DNA from: Branchiostoma floridae
Lineage: Eukaryota; Chordata; Leptocardii; Amphioxiformes; Branchiostomatidae
DNA length: 44,876 nucleotides
Reading direction: 5' to 3'
NCBI RefSeq assembly: GCF_000003815.2
Contig: NC_049995.1
Location: forward strand, 220,986-265,861
Positions within the stretch are counted from its first letter, which is position 1. The number at the start of each line of letters is the position of its first letter. Made by a program: the position numbers and the translations under genes. Under the pieces are notes generated by a model. The model was given only the letters and a program-made list of their open reading frames with translations. It was not told where the DNA came from and made no database searches. Positions 10,385 through 20,159 of the stretch are shown here, in pieces.

Positions 10385-11171
10385 CCTCTCGGTAATATGG
10401 AATCTACGCCTCTGTTTCCTGCGATGTTCAGTTCTCGAATCGCGAGCCCCGGTACCGCAGCTAGCTCTCGAAGCGAGCTGCCTGGAAGTCCTGTTTTGCT
10501 CAAGTTCAAGCTCGTCAACTTCTTTCCCTGCCTTTCCAGAAATGCTTTGATATTCACAAAAGTGAGCACAGAAGTTGACGCGCGCGTTTTTGATTCCTTA
10601 TCGTACGGGCTAAACTCGTAAGAGATGGTGCATCCGGACAGTGACAACTTCTCAACGTTTGGCATTACCGTAACAAGCCTGATAAACACGCAGTCTGATA
10701 GGTGTCGTAGCGAACCCAAGTTTAGTTCCCACACATTTACCAATGACTTTTCAGCTGCCTGCAAATCGTTTGGTTTCCGGAGCAAGTTTCCCGACAGGAA
10801 TAGAGTATTACACAAACTCAGGTCCAGTTTTCTGAGATTACAACAATGTGGGATGATCACCATGAACGTTCCTTCCGTTATATCCGAACCCTTAAGAGAA
10901 AGGCTCTGAAGGTGCTGCCCAAGGTGTTGACAGGCTTTCTTGACCACCTCCTTAGATCTGGAAGATCCGTCCATGTCGTTTAAGATGAGGTTCGGACTCT
11001 TTCTCAGCCCGAACTTTTGGACAGTTAAGCCGGAGGTGAAGGGCGTGAGAAGGTGGAACACAGTGTTGGTTTGGAGGGCGGGTCGAGTGAGGCTTCGTAC
11101 CACTGTCTATTGACGAGAGCCGACGCCTTCCTGTCCCCAACACTAAGGAACCGCATGACGTGGGCGATCAC
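10385..11171 (-). CDS. F-box and leucine-rich-repeat protein exon, frame-disrupted
   Basis: The minus-strand exon begins after a good splice acceptor (pyrimidine run then CTTAG, boundary at 11171) and reads VIAHVMRFLSVGDRKASAL then VNRQWYEASLDP. This is the second half of an F-box, the motif that docks to SKP1 in SCF ubiquitin ligases. After a shift of frame somewhere in 11030-11105 it continues FGLRKSPNLIL, then LQSLSLKGSDITE, CNLRKLDLSLCN, VEKLSLSGCTIS and LTSLNLSKTGLPGSS, which are cysteine-containing-type leucine-rich repeats. The frame ends after ELNIAGNRGVDSIL, close to a possible splice donor at 10384. The arrangement recalls FBXL9/LRRC29-type proteins, but that is memory of the family and not a match I can run. 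The single frame change could be a sequencing error or a real lesion. The first and later exons were not found. Confidence 0.6.
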
Positions 11172-12090
11172 CTAAGTGAGACAAAGGAAATAATTCACGT
11201 TAAGGCGTTAAAACTTTTTTTTTTCTGTAGTACCTGCAATGTTACAACCTTCCAAGTTTACACCTGATGGATTACTGATAGATGACTGAACTGAAAGGTT
11301 AACCTTGAATTAGAAAAATCACTGTAAAAAAGCCTACACATACATATTGTGTACGTAGTAATGTCAAAGGTACAACTGTGTCAGGGCTAGAAATACTTCT
11401 TTATTTTGCATACCTGCACCACCTCGAATTTCTTAAGAACTATGGATCAAACGAAAATTGTTCAGGAACGATTGCAATTTTTTTCTTTTATACTTTATAG
11501 ATGTTGGTGGTAACAGCTTGTGCCGCTAATAACAATCCATATACACCTACATCATAGGGTTTTTATGTACAAAACCATGTACATACATGGACCAGTGCAG
11601 GTTAGGTGTTCACAGGTAGACACCAGAAATACCTGCACAGCTCCATTTTTACCTGCACTAACCTGCATAGTATGCAGGTGGTATGTCATACAGACTTATT
11701 TGATCCAGTTGATACACTTCAAGTTTGTTGTTGTTTGAACTAGCTATAGTGCAGTTGCAGCTAAAAACACAGCCACAAAAGTGATGAAATATAATCATTT
11801 CAACAGAACTAGTATGGAATGCAGTTTAAGTGCTGGATGTTTATTAAAGACAGAATTATACATTGTCGCTGACTCGAAGTCATATGATCTCATGTACTTT
11901 GCCCTCTCGAGTTTGCTAAAGCCCCCCCCCATATCTTAACGAACGTTTTGCCATATTTCACCTTAAAACAGAAACATAGCATTACCACAGAATGAAAATT
12001 GTAAAACATTTCACGATTTGGATCTGTTTTCGTCTCATGTCTGTCATTCTAGTCATGAAAAAAAAACACGAAGGAAAACAGAAAACATAC
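11172..12090. other. Non-coding stretch with recurring ACCTGCA motifs
   Basis: No gene recognised. TACCTGCA or CACCTGCA-type words recur at about 11231, 11412, 11630, 11651 and 11661. This is the likely intron 5' of the F-box exon if that gene is real. Confidence 0.4.
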
Positions 12091-12159
12091 GTCAACCGGC
12101 AAGGTGGCCGTCAAGGTGGCCGTCAACCGGCAAGGTGGCCGTCAACCGGCAAGGTGACC
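12091..12159. repeat. Short minisatellite, 19-bp unit
   Basis: The units are GTCAACCGGCAAGGTGGCC at 12091-12109, a 12-bp shortened unit at 12110-12121, a full unit at 12122-12140, and a variant ending GTGACC at 12141-12159. It directly precedes the LINE fragment and adds Arg/Gln/Pro-rich residues in frame with it. Confidence 0.85.
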
Positions 12160-12443
12160 TTCACGACCTTGAGTGGCCAACACTGCAGGAGAGACGACGG
12201 AGGGCCAGATTGGTCACTTTTTATAAATACCACTCAGGGGATCTGGTAATTAACTGCAAAACGAGTCCCGCTCCACAAGCTAGAAGTTCGAGATCGACCC
12301 ATCCCGCAGCATACAAGGTACCGACTAGTAGAACCCAATATAGGCAAAATGCCTTCTTCCCACGTACAATTAGAGACTGGAACGGCCTCCCAGCGGAGGT
12401 GGCGCTATCGCCATCCTTGTCTATGTTTAAATCCAAAATATAA
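12160..12443 (+). mobile_element. LINE ORF2 C-terminal fragment
   Basis: The plus-strand frame contains WPTLQERRRRARLVTFYK, later VPTSRTQYRQNAFFPRTIRD and WNGLPAEVALSPSLSMFK, with a stop at 12441-12443. This is the conserved C-terminal tail of the ORF2 protein of many animal CR1/L2-like LINEs, where the pattern FFPRTI(R/K)DWN-x-LP is characteristic. Only this end is present, so it is a 5'-truncated copy. The tail after the stop has no clear poly-A or microsatellite end. Confidence 0.75.
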
Positions 12444-12765
12444 TCCCCCCTCAGTCTGCGCAGTGAACCTCTCCATGTTGCCACGGCTGCAGAATCCTCA
12501 AAAAGATGAGGTTGGCAGCCTAACCGAAAGAAGATCTTTGTTTTGTAACAAGGTGGTCTGGTGACGTCATTATGCAGTCCCGATAATGCACGGTAGGGGG
12601 CGCTGTTGTCGTTATCGTTACGCATGTCGCAGATTTACTGTTTTCTGGAGGTGGGGTTGGATGGGGGGTAGGCTCCGGGAAAGCTGTTCATTTACGACCG
12701 AGGTGTTGATATTGGTTGTGTTGACAACAATATATAGTATAGTTGTCACATGTAACTGTTAACGT
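12444..12765. other. Non-coding stretch, probable LINE 3' region
   Basis: This follows directly from the LINE stop and includes a hairpin-like CATCTTTTTGAGGATTCT-type segment on the minus strand. Nothing else is recognised. Confidence 0.35.
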
Positions 12766-12838
12766 TGAATTCTCGCTGCACTTGCGTCAAGCTTGCGTCA
12801 ATGTGGGGTCCGCAGCCGTTTTGTTGTTTTCTCCGATT
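12766..12838. mobile_element. Left part of TIR MITE, split by later insertion
   Basis: It begins with CGCTGCACTTGCGTC then AAGCTTGCGTCAATG and runs to GTTTTCTCCGAT. This matches the left terminal repeat and adjoining interior of the intact MITE copies at 18421-18670 and 35090-35331. The matching right part resumes at about 14856 with AGATATTGCGTAATACGT. The two halves are separated by 2.0 kb of other repeats, so this copy was the insertion target. Confidence 0.75.
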
Positions 12839-13201
12839 TTTACCTCCATGAAATGTCATGGAATGGAGGTTATATTTTCTGTTATGTGTCTCTGTCTGTG
12901 TAGATGATTACTCAAGAACGACTAGATGGATTGGCTCCATACTTGTTGTGTTGGTGGGGTGTGATGAAAGCTCGAATCGATGAGATCTTGGGAGCCGTAT
13001 CTGTCGTTATAATCGATGTAATAATATCAGAAATCACCCCTATATTTGAGATATATTGGTACAGGCATCGTGCTGTATGTGTTTGTTAATGGGCTTAGCT
13101 GCAAGCAGATGGTGAGGTGACAGCTGTTTGGGGAACCCCCAGTAGTTTTATTTATGTCTGCTTAGGACTGTTTGAAATATTTGTAACAGTTGGCACAGTA
13201 G
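12839..13201. repeat. CCTCCATGA-headed repeat, copy 1
   Basis: It begins ACCTCCATGAAATGTCATGG and ends in a GCTGTTTGGGGAACCCCCAG region followed by a TTTATTTATGTCTGCTTAGG tail. It shares most of its sequence with 13202-14072. The head is a near-hairpin in which CCTCCATGA faces TCATGGAGG. Short frames of 60-120 codons inside both copies look accidental and are not proposed as genes. Confidence 0.75.
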
Positions 13202-14072
13202 TTACCTCCATGAAATGTCATGGAGGTTATATTTTCTGTTATGTGTCTCTGTCTGTGTACAAGATTACTCAAGAACGGCTGGATGGATTGGTTTCATACT
13301 TGTTGTGTTGGTGGGCTGTGATGAAAGCTCGAATCGATGTTATTTTGGGCGCCGTATCTGTCGTTATAATCGATGTAATAATATCAGAAATCCCCCCTAT
13401 ATCTGCGATATATTGGAACAGGCATCGTGCTTTAAAGGGGCATTCCACTCCACACTGGAGTGTTATTTTCCGATAGATATTAATTTTAGGAAGTAATAAA
13501 TGCATACCACTTCACATTATACGATAAAGTACCCCGTTGCTCCACGTGCCTCAAAAGCATTCAGTCTTCTACTAAACTCCCCAAGTACCCTCTAATTGAA
13601 TTAATCCTATGGCTGAATACAATGCAAAACTTTTAGGTAAGGTTACAAAACTAATTTTAGGATCGCTAAGAGATCTCGTCTTGTTATGTGTTCTGTGGTA
13701 TCTTATGAGCAATTTACCTTTTCGGTGTGCTTAGCGATCCTCATTTATTCCGAAAATATGCACGATAAACAAAGTGTCATTGCGTATAGGGAATGCATGG
13801 GTAGGGTCTGCATGGGTTTAGTGAGTGTCATATTGTTTTACATAACACACATCGCGCAATTCATTCCAAGGTGAATTCTACAAAATTCGGCTGATTATGT
13901 ATTCATTGACACATTATCTATTGGAAAACACCACCCCCTTCTGGAGTGGAATGTCCCTTTAAGTGTTTGTTAGCTCCAAGCAGATAGTGAGGTGATTTGT
14001 ATGACAGCTGTTTGGGGAACCCCGAGTTTTTTTAATATGATAATTAGTTTTATTTATGTCTGCTTAGGATAT
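13202..14072. repeat. CCTCCATGA-headed repeat, copy 2, carrying a nested MITE
   Basis: Tandem partner of 12839-13201. The head CCTCCATGAAATGTCATGGA(GG) is a perfect 9-bp stem with a 4-base loop. The copy is interrupted at 13432-13962 by a TTAA-flanked MITE and then resumes with GTGTTTGTTAGC and the GTTTGGGGAACCCCGAG end. Copy 1 shows what the uninterrupted site looked like. Confidence 0.75.
13432..13962. mobile_element. TTAA-flanked MITE (T2/Kolobok-like)
   Basis: TTAA at 13432-13435 and TTAA at 13959-13962 flank a 523-bp element. It starts AGGGGCATTCCACTCCA and ends TGGAGTGGAATGTCCCT, an inverted repeat with one mismatch in the first 17 bases. The combined terminus TTAAAGGGG or TTAAAGGGA fits the TTAAAGGRR end known for T2-type MITEs of the Kolobok group; piggyBac also uses TTAA but usually starts with CCC. 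An internal inverted repeat, GGATCGCTAAG at 13660-13670 and CTTAGCGATCC at 13730-13740, is also present. No transposase frame is present. Confidence 0.8.
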
Positions 14073-14855
14073 CATGGAGATGTGAAGCGTAAGTATAATT
14101 GTAAGAAGTTGAGGTACTAGTACATTTAACGGTAATGCTTAACAGGTATGGATGTCTCACATACTGTACTGCTGATATGAGTGACATGGTGATTAAAATG
14201 CCATTAGGTCCTCTCATCTTAGATGGGTTGGGTGTCAGATGTTTTATGGGCGATGCAGATGTTCTGATTTCGTTACGATAAGGGACAGTTGTTAGTTGTC
14301 TCTTTCGTAGCCAATGGTACTTATTGTTTAGCAGACGGGGTTGGCGCCAAGTATTCATCTTACAGTTGATGTAGGGCTATCAGAGGAAAGTGTGCATCTC
14401 ATTTTTGTACCGTGTGAACAGCTGATGTTATAACATGTTGGTGGAAAAACAAATCACCATCTGACTAAAGTTGGCCACATCCCTTCTTCTTTCTGAGTTT
14501 CCCAACTTGCTCCCACCACACCGCTCTGAGGCACATAGTCGAACCTCAATAATGCTGACAACCTTAGACAGTTTAAATGCCAAACATCAAGCTTAAGGAA
14601 CACCACGCTACCATATGCCGTCGACCTCTTAAACGCACATTACACAATTAAGTGTCACATTTTAATAATTACTAAATCTGATTAATAAATAATCAGATGG
14701 ACATCCTCTGTGTCATAAAATAAATACACCACTACTTTCCCATAACATTTATAACCATTACTCTCAAATACAACCGACTACAAACATACATACCATCCAC
14801 AAAAAAAGCAATAAATATTTCATGGAGGTATGAGGTCCCCGAACTCTAGTTTTTT
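14073..14855. other. Non-coding repeat-derived stretch
   Basis: No gene recognised. It ends at about 14820-14855 with ATTTCATGGAGGTATGAGG and CCCCGAACTCTAG, the reverse complement of the head of the CCTCCATGA repeats. The whole block 12839-14855 may therefore be one composite insertion. Confidence 0.45.
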
Positions 14856-14962
14856 TATAATTTAGATATTGCGTAATACGTAAAATTGACTTAGAAGACG
14901 ACAAAATACACAAAAAGTAAGAAAATTCGTTGTTTATCTCTGAAATTCGTTGATTATCTTTA
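14856..14962. mobile_element. Right part of the split MITE
   Basis: AGATATTGCGTAATACGT and AAATTCGTTGATTATCTTT match the interior of the intact MITEs at 18421 and 35090. The right terminal inverted repeat itself is missing. Confidence 0.7.
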
Positions 14963-15288
14963 GAGATGGCTGCTTTACTTTTTCTTTATGGTGACCAAAA
15001 GAAAAAAAAAAAGAAAAAATGTCACAAATATATACTTAGTTCAGTTTTTGTCCAGATTAGGCCATGCCGGCGAAGCCAGTATTCTGCCAACCAGATCGGC
15101 CATACAGCTATGACGTCATGTTACCACCAGATCCGAGCTGAGTGTTCAAGGTTCCGGGCCGGAGTTCAAATCTATCATTAACAATTAGATAATCCTTGGA
15201 AAAAGAAATTCTCCATAGATACATTGAATACTTGAATATTGCTGACATTTGGGAGTACGGTTTTGTCTTTCAGGTGGTCAACATACTG

Positions 15289-15465
15289 TGCATGCTCCGG
15301 TTGACGTCTACTTGGAATCCAGACGCTAATTAGGAATCTGCGAGGCGCATGCGCGCTTTCGTTCACCTAGTCGTGAAAAGTACACCACGCCTGTCTGCTA
15401 CCTCAGTCTGAAACAGGTACAGAGTTGCAATTATTACGGTGACCAATTAACTATAAATGCTGACC
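15289..15465 (+). promoter_or_regulatory. Promoter-like module A1 (CRE, NRF1, TATA)
   Basis: The order is TGACGTC at about 15302, the NRF1-like palindrome GCGCATGCGC at 15345-15354, and TATAAAT at about 15452 preceded by a CCAAT-like CCAATTAA. The whole 180-bp module is repeated with about 80% identity at 16391-16570 and in copy B. Binding-site names come from consensus matches only; no transcription start is shown. Confidence 0.45.
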
Positions 15466-15721
15466 CAGGAAGAAGAAACTTTCGCCGTAGAAGGCTGAAG
15501 GCATGTTCCTTTCCTTTATTTTCGTACTTGTTTGAAAAACAACAAGTAATATGCAGAGCGGAATTTAAGTAAGTCGACAACACAGCTGCTAATTAGTCTA
15601 CTGTTATTGTTGTTAGAAGCTAGCCATGTAACAGTTGCTTTCACGAAACCCCATTGTACATGTGTAATTCGCTTGGCCTAGCAGTCTAGGGATAAAAATG
15701 CTGTAAAATATAAAAATTTCC

Positions 15722-15848
15722 GGGGGGGGGGGGGTAGCTATAGGGTGGTGTCGGAACCTTTCAGCTAAACCTAGACGCAAATGAAGACGTCCAAGCATTC
15801 CTACCCTCACATTATATATATATATATAGATAGATAGATAGATAGATA
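15722..15848. repeat. Poly-G run and TA/GATA microsatellite
   Basis: A run of 13 G lies at about 15722-15734. A (TA)n(GATA)n tract lies at about 15814-15848. In copy B the same sites hold a shorter G run (about 32357-32366) and a longer (TA)n(GA)n tract (32492-32548), the usual length change of simple repeats after duplication. Confidence 0.85.
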
Positions 15849-16390
15849 TGTCAACTGCAATTACCTTTGCTAGTTAGTGTGAGTCAAGTATAGGGCCTGC
15901 AGTTGCTCTTTGGATGACTAGCAATGAATTTTGGAGATTGAAAATATTTGAAAATGTAAGATTAGTCTACTTTTCAGTGAAAGTGCGTGTCATTGGTGTC
16001 CAAAGAGAAGTTCCATCTAGTCGCCAGGGAAATCTTCGAAAGGAAAGCAGTTGCAGACAGGTTATTTTTTATTTTATTTTATGTTTTTTTTTTAATAATT
16101 TTAAGTAAACAAAAAAAATGTCGGCCTGCCTTTGAGCAAGCCGATATTACTTATTGCATAAGAGCAGACACTGATTTTTTTCTGTTATTGTGAGCCAAAG
16201 AAAAAAAGAATATATCAAATTTTGATTGAGACGTAAGATATTTTTCAGCATCCTCCTTCATAGACTTGGTTTACTTGGTATAGCAGCCGATGTTAAAGAC
16301 ATATGCGCATTATTTTAAAAGCAAGGATAGGCGGTGTCAGATAATTGCAAACATTTGTTAGCATGAAAGGAAATAGCAACCTATTCACAG

Positions 16391-16570
16391 CGCATGCTCT
16401 GTCTGACGTCTGCTTGAATCCAGACGATAATTAATTAATCTGCTCAGGCGCATGCGCGCTCCCATTCGCTCACTTGTGAAAAGTACAAGTAAGCCTCTCT
16501 TCTACCTCGGTCTGAATAAGGTACAGGTAGGGCAATTATTACAGTAGCTCGGTAGATGATATATAAATGA
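16391..16570 (+). promoter_or_regulatory. Promoter-like module A2 (CRE, NRF1, TATA)
   Basis: Paralogue of module A1: TGACGTC at about 16406, GCGCATGCGC at 16448-16457 and TATATAAAT at about 16560-16568. A start codon follows at 16577 and opens a 62-codon frame. Against its copy-B counterpart at 33276, the codon differences I could see all change the amino acid, so I do not call that frame a gene. Confidence 0.45.
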
Positions 16571-17061
16571 GAGAAAATGAACAGAGAAAGAGCTTCTAAA
16601 ATTCAGATTGGATTTTCAATAACCGCTTCATGCTACTTTCAACTGCTGATTAATAGCAGAATATACCGGGTGAGCTTTGAGCAAGCCGACATTGTAGCGA
16701 CAAATTACTTTTTGTTATGGTCTCCTGAATCAGTTAAACAGTTTCTCGTGCTACTAGTTTTCTAAACGTGGATACTCGAGTTACCAGAGCGCGGTGAGAA
16801 AAATTAAGCTTTTGGCAGGAAGGTTATTCAAATAGTCCGTCTGTATAGGTGTAGTTTACTTGTATGATGGGGCATTTTATTCGTGCAGAGCAATGAAATT
16901 CTGTATAAGACACCGAATCAGACGTCTTCCTGACAGCCTACTCTTGACATGTAAAGCCTATATATAGCCGCTTAGGCTTAATACATTTTTTTGCAACAAT
17001 TATAAAGTATGGATAGGTAGTGTCATTTTTTTAAATATATCGTTACCGCATTAATCTAGAG

Positions 17062-17285
17062 NNNNNNNNNNNNNNNNNNNNNNNNNNNNNNNNNNNNNNN
17101 NNNNNNNNNNNNNNNNNNNNNNNNNNNNNNNNNNNNNNNNNNNNNNNNNNNNNNNNNNNNNNNNNNNNNNNNNNNNNNNNNNNNNNNNNNNNNNNNNNNN
17201 NNNNNNNNNNNNNNNNNNNNNNNNNNNNNNNNNNNNNNNNNNNNNNNNNNNNNNNNNNNNNNNNNNNNNNNNNNNNNNNNNNNNN
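17062..17285. other. Assembly gap (224 N)
   Basis: Unknown sequence. The corresponding region of copy B (33721-33940) is 220 bp and contains the left arm of a long inverted repeat, so the gap length was probably estimated and the missing DNA is probably the same arm. Confidence 0.95.
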
Positions 17286-17338
17286 TCAAGATTGTTTTCA
17301 ACACCTATATATCTGAATGGTATTACATTTAAGATATT

Positions 17339-17436
17339 TAACATTCGGTGTTCAAGACAATCTTGGGAAGACCTCTATACTAACGTTTTTTTTTTAGGTG
17401 GCGGTATAATGACACCTGGTGGAATTATGATAGTCG
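17339..17436. repeat. Right arm of long inverted repeat, copy A
   Basis: Matches 34001-34099 of copy B almost exactly, including GGTGGCGGTATAATGACACC. The complementary left arm lies within the N gap. See the copy-B entry for the intact structure. Confidence 0.75.
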
Positions 17437-18420
17437 ATGTTATATCAGTTCCCGAGTTTTACAATTCTTCGCTGACGTTTTGGAGGTTGGTTCATGTTCG
17501 CCGTTCTTAACATCATGGAAATGTTACCGGCGATATTTGAGTTCCAAGTATAGTCTAGATGTCGGGCGTGTATAGGCAGGCATACGTCCAGCGCCCAACC
17601 CATGTCTCCTTGCAAATGTGAACCTTATTTGAACAAGAAAGTTACCTCTATGCTTTAAAGTAGCGTACAATTTGGACAACGTGGCTCCGTTGGCAGCATG
17701 TGAGCTGGGTTTACCACACAGTAACGATTCAATCACCAGTTCTATTTTGCCCTTGCGCTTAATTGATTGTTCAAATAAAATTAAATCTCTAGAACTAATA
17801 TTTTAGATAAAAAATAGAAATTTTCTTTCGGACGTTTCGAGTGACATCCATCACTCTTCTTCAGTGTGACAAAAATTACCCGGCAGAGCAATACAGGTTC
17901 ATCTGACTAGAAAAGTTTGGTTGGACATGTCAATTCACTAATTTTCAAGGATCGTATGAAACGTCACTCAATTGTAAACCATGTTCATTCGCACGAGTTG
18001 ATCTAAAACACCACCTTAAACCGGAAGGGAATAGAGCACTTCGCGTAGAACTTTACAGTACATGGGACCCCTCTTTGCATCACAAAGGACAATAACTGTT
18101 CCTGTGGTCTTACCCATTGGGAAATATGCGTTAGAAATGATGGTTTAACTTTAAGTTCGCTTTTTTATCGTTGATGATACAGGTACGATCAGAAGAGGAG
18201 TTTGCTGAATTGTCAGGAAGGATACCTCGGAAGGAGGATTGTTGCAGAGAGGTTGGTGCTGTTATATTGGTGCTTGTTGTTACTGTTCATTTACAAGCAT
18301 GAAAATATGTCGGCCTGACCTTGAGCAAGCCGACATCACTTATTGGCATAAAAACAGCGCCAGGTAATCGCCTGCTATTGGGCGCAGAAGTAATTCTATA
18401 CCTACGTTGCGTTTGTCGCT
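17437..18420. other. Non-coding duplicated stretch
   Basis: No gene recognised. At 17820-17870 there is a TTTCGGACGTTTCGAGTGAC and TCACTCTTCTTCAGTG segment of a kind that I recall near Penelope-like elements in animal genomes, but no protein supports that. A stem-loop ATGTCGGCC...GCCGACAT lies at 18307-18336. A 70-codon minus-strand frame (17524-17736) differs from its copy-B partner only by amino-acid-changing substitutions, so it is not proposed as a gene. Confidence 0.4.
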
Positions 18421-18670
18421 AAAGGTCACTCTCCCTACACCTGCGTCAAGCTTGCGTCACTGCGGGGTTCGTTCATTGCGTCATTGTTTTGTTGTTTTCT
18501 CCGATATTTTATAACTAAGATATTGCGTAATACGTAAAAGTATGTCTTAAAAGACGACAAAATGCAGAAAAAAGTCAGAAAATTCGTTCTTTATCTCTGA
18601 AATTCGTTGAGTATCTTTCGAACAACGTAGTGACGCAAGCTTGGCGCAAGTGCAGTGAGAGTGCACCTTA
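18421..18670. mobile_element. TIR MITE, about 250 bp, intact
   Basis: The left end is AAAGGTCACTCTCCCTAC then ACCTGCGTCAAGCTTGCGTC. The right end, reverse-complemented, is AAGGTGCACTCTCACTGC then ACTTGCGCCAAGCTTGCGTC. The imperfect terminal repeats are about 42 bp. The right flank is TTAA and the left TAAA, so a TTAA target is possible but not certain. There is no coding capacity. A second copy at 35090-35331 was inherited with the segmental duplication, and a third, broken copy lies at 12766/14856. Confidence 0.8.
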
Positions 18671-19942
18671 AGAGCGTAGCACTTCGGATAAAAGAAGGAA
18701 ATACAGTCCCGTTTGCACGTCAAACGTATGAAACTGCAACCGCGGCCTATGAAATATCATACACCTTGCTATAAATTGGCGGCATCATTTTCTTGTCGCT
18801 GAAGAATTGAATTCCTTACCAAATCTTAGAACAACCGAATTTCTTTTTGAGTCCCTCTCAAGTATGTTGTTTTGCGTATTGCTTGTTTGAAGACCTTTCT
18901 TTCTACTGTAATTGTCGGCGCACAATCCGTCTTCTCCCGTCAACAAAGCTCTGAGTGAGCGCCACCATTTTGAATGCCGATTTTAATCATGTGACTATTG
19001 ACTGGTTCGCATAATTAGACTGCATTTTAATTAGATTCGTACTTTTGTCAATAGTGATTTGGCCTTTTTAATGAAATTTAAGCAAATTCTCATGATCCCA
19101 AAATTGAATCACTTCATCTAGTCATCATAACCTTATCTAGACCGGGCTTTTTTAGGCGAGTACTGGAGAGGAACCCATTCAGACCCCCCCCCTCTTGTAA
19201 TTTTAGAACGGCTCGATGCAAGACCATAAATTTGCAGGTAGTAAAGTACTACCGAAATGTTTATAGACATCGCAAATTGAGATATCGCAAATTGTGGTGA
19301 AGATTTTTATGAGCAACTGAATTTAAAAATGACCACACCCTTACAAGCTTGTCAGGATATAAGTTCCTCTAGATCCGACCATTTTAAAACTATTCTAGGA
19401 AGATGAAATTTCACCAGTATAATAACAAATTTCTCTACAAATTATACATGTCAAATTTTATGTTTGAACTCTCAATGGTTCATCTTTTACAGCCGCTAGA
19501 ATTGAGCGAGTTTTTCTATTACAGTTTTTTTCAATGGCCAAGTACATAATTTGTTAAATAAAGGGAATACATGCAACTTTAAAAAGTTAACAAAAATGAG
19601 TCTCTTCTTGATATAAAGTCTGAGAAGACTCCTGTTGTCCATGGCAACCGCATCGACGTTCAAATGGCAGCATGCAGGAAATGATGTCATAATTTGGAAT
19701 CCGCCATTTTGGTTGACAATCTTGAATTTATTTTAAATAAACGTTGGGACTTTAGGTCCCCTCTCTCGGTCTAGATAAGGTTAAAGTAGTAATGACCTCG
19801 CAAAAATACTTAGATTTATGTGATCACTGGGCTTATTTTACGTTTTTATTTATTTATTTATTTATTTATTTGCATCTGGCCCATGGCCCATAAAAGCAGA
19901 CACAGTATAAAGATTTAAAAAAAAAGCTACACCTTCAAGTAG
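18671..19942. other. Non-coding duplicated stretch with TTTA microsatellite
   Basis: No gene recognised. It contains a (TTTA)n tract at about 19844-19871, present also at about 36496-36521 in copy B. Confidence 0.45.
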
Positions 19943-20159
19943 TTATATTTCAGCCATACATAGTATGGTGAAATATATTGTATTCGTAATGTTTCTTCTT
20001 TCTTCTTCTTCTTTCTCCTGTCAAATCTTCAAAGTAATTCATCTCCGCCGTTCCTGGACCGAATGACCTGAAATTTGGCACAGGGGTAGAATGGGTTAAT
20101 ACCTTGATGCCTTTTTCTCAGTTTTTTTCATATCTGCCTCTAAAATGATTTTATTGAGA

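Noticed and set aside
15130-15180. tRNA-like GAGCTGAGTG and GGAGTTCAAATC words, possible SINE head
   Set aside because: The spacing between box-A-like and box-B-like words is too short and no cloverleaf could be drawn.
16577-16765. 62-codon frame MNRERASK..., also in copy B at 33276-33464
   Set aside because: The codon differences I could see between copies change the amino acid (I/M, A/G, Y/C, V/A, E/D), so there is no sign of protein-level constraint.
17524-17736. 70-codon minus-strand frame conserved in copy B (34177-34389)
   Set aside because: Only two differences, both amino-acid changing (G/D and R/C); no domain; conservation is explained by recent duplication.
17820-17870. Penelope-like element identification
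   Set aside because: Only a short GGACGTTTCGAGTGAC-like word is suggestive; no reverse transcriptase or GIY-YIG domain seen nearby.
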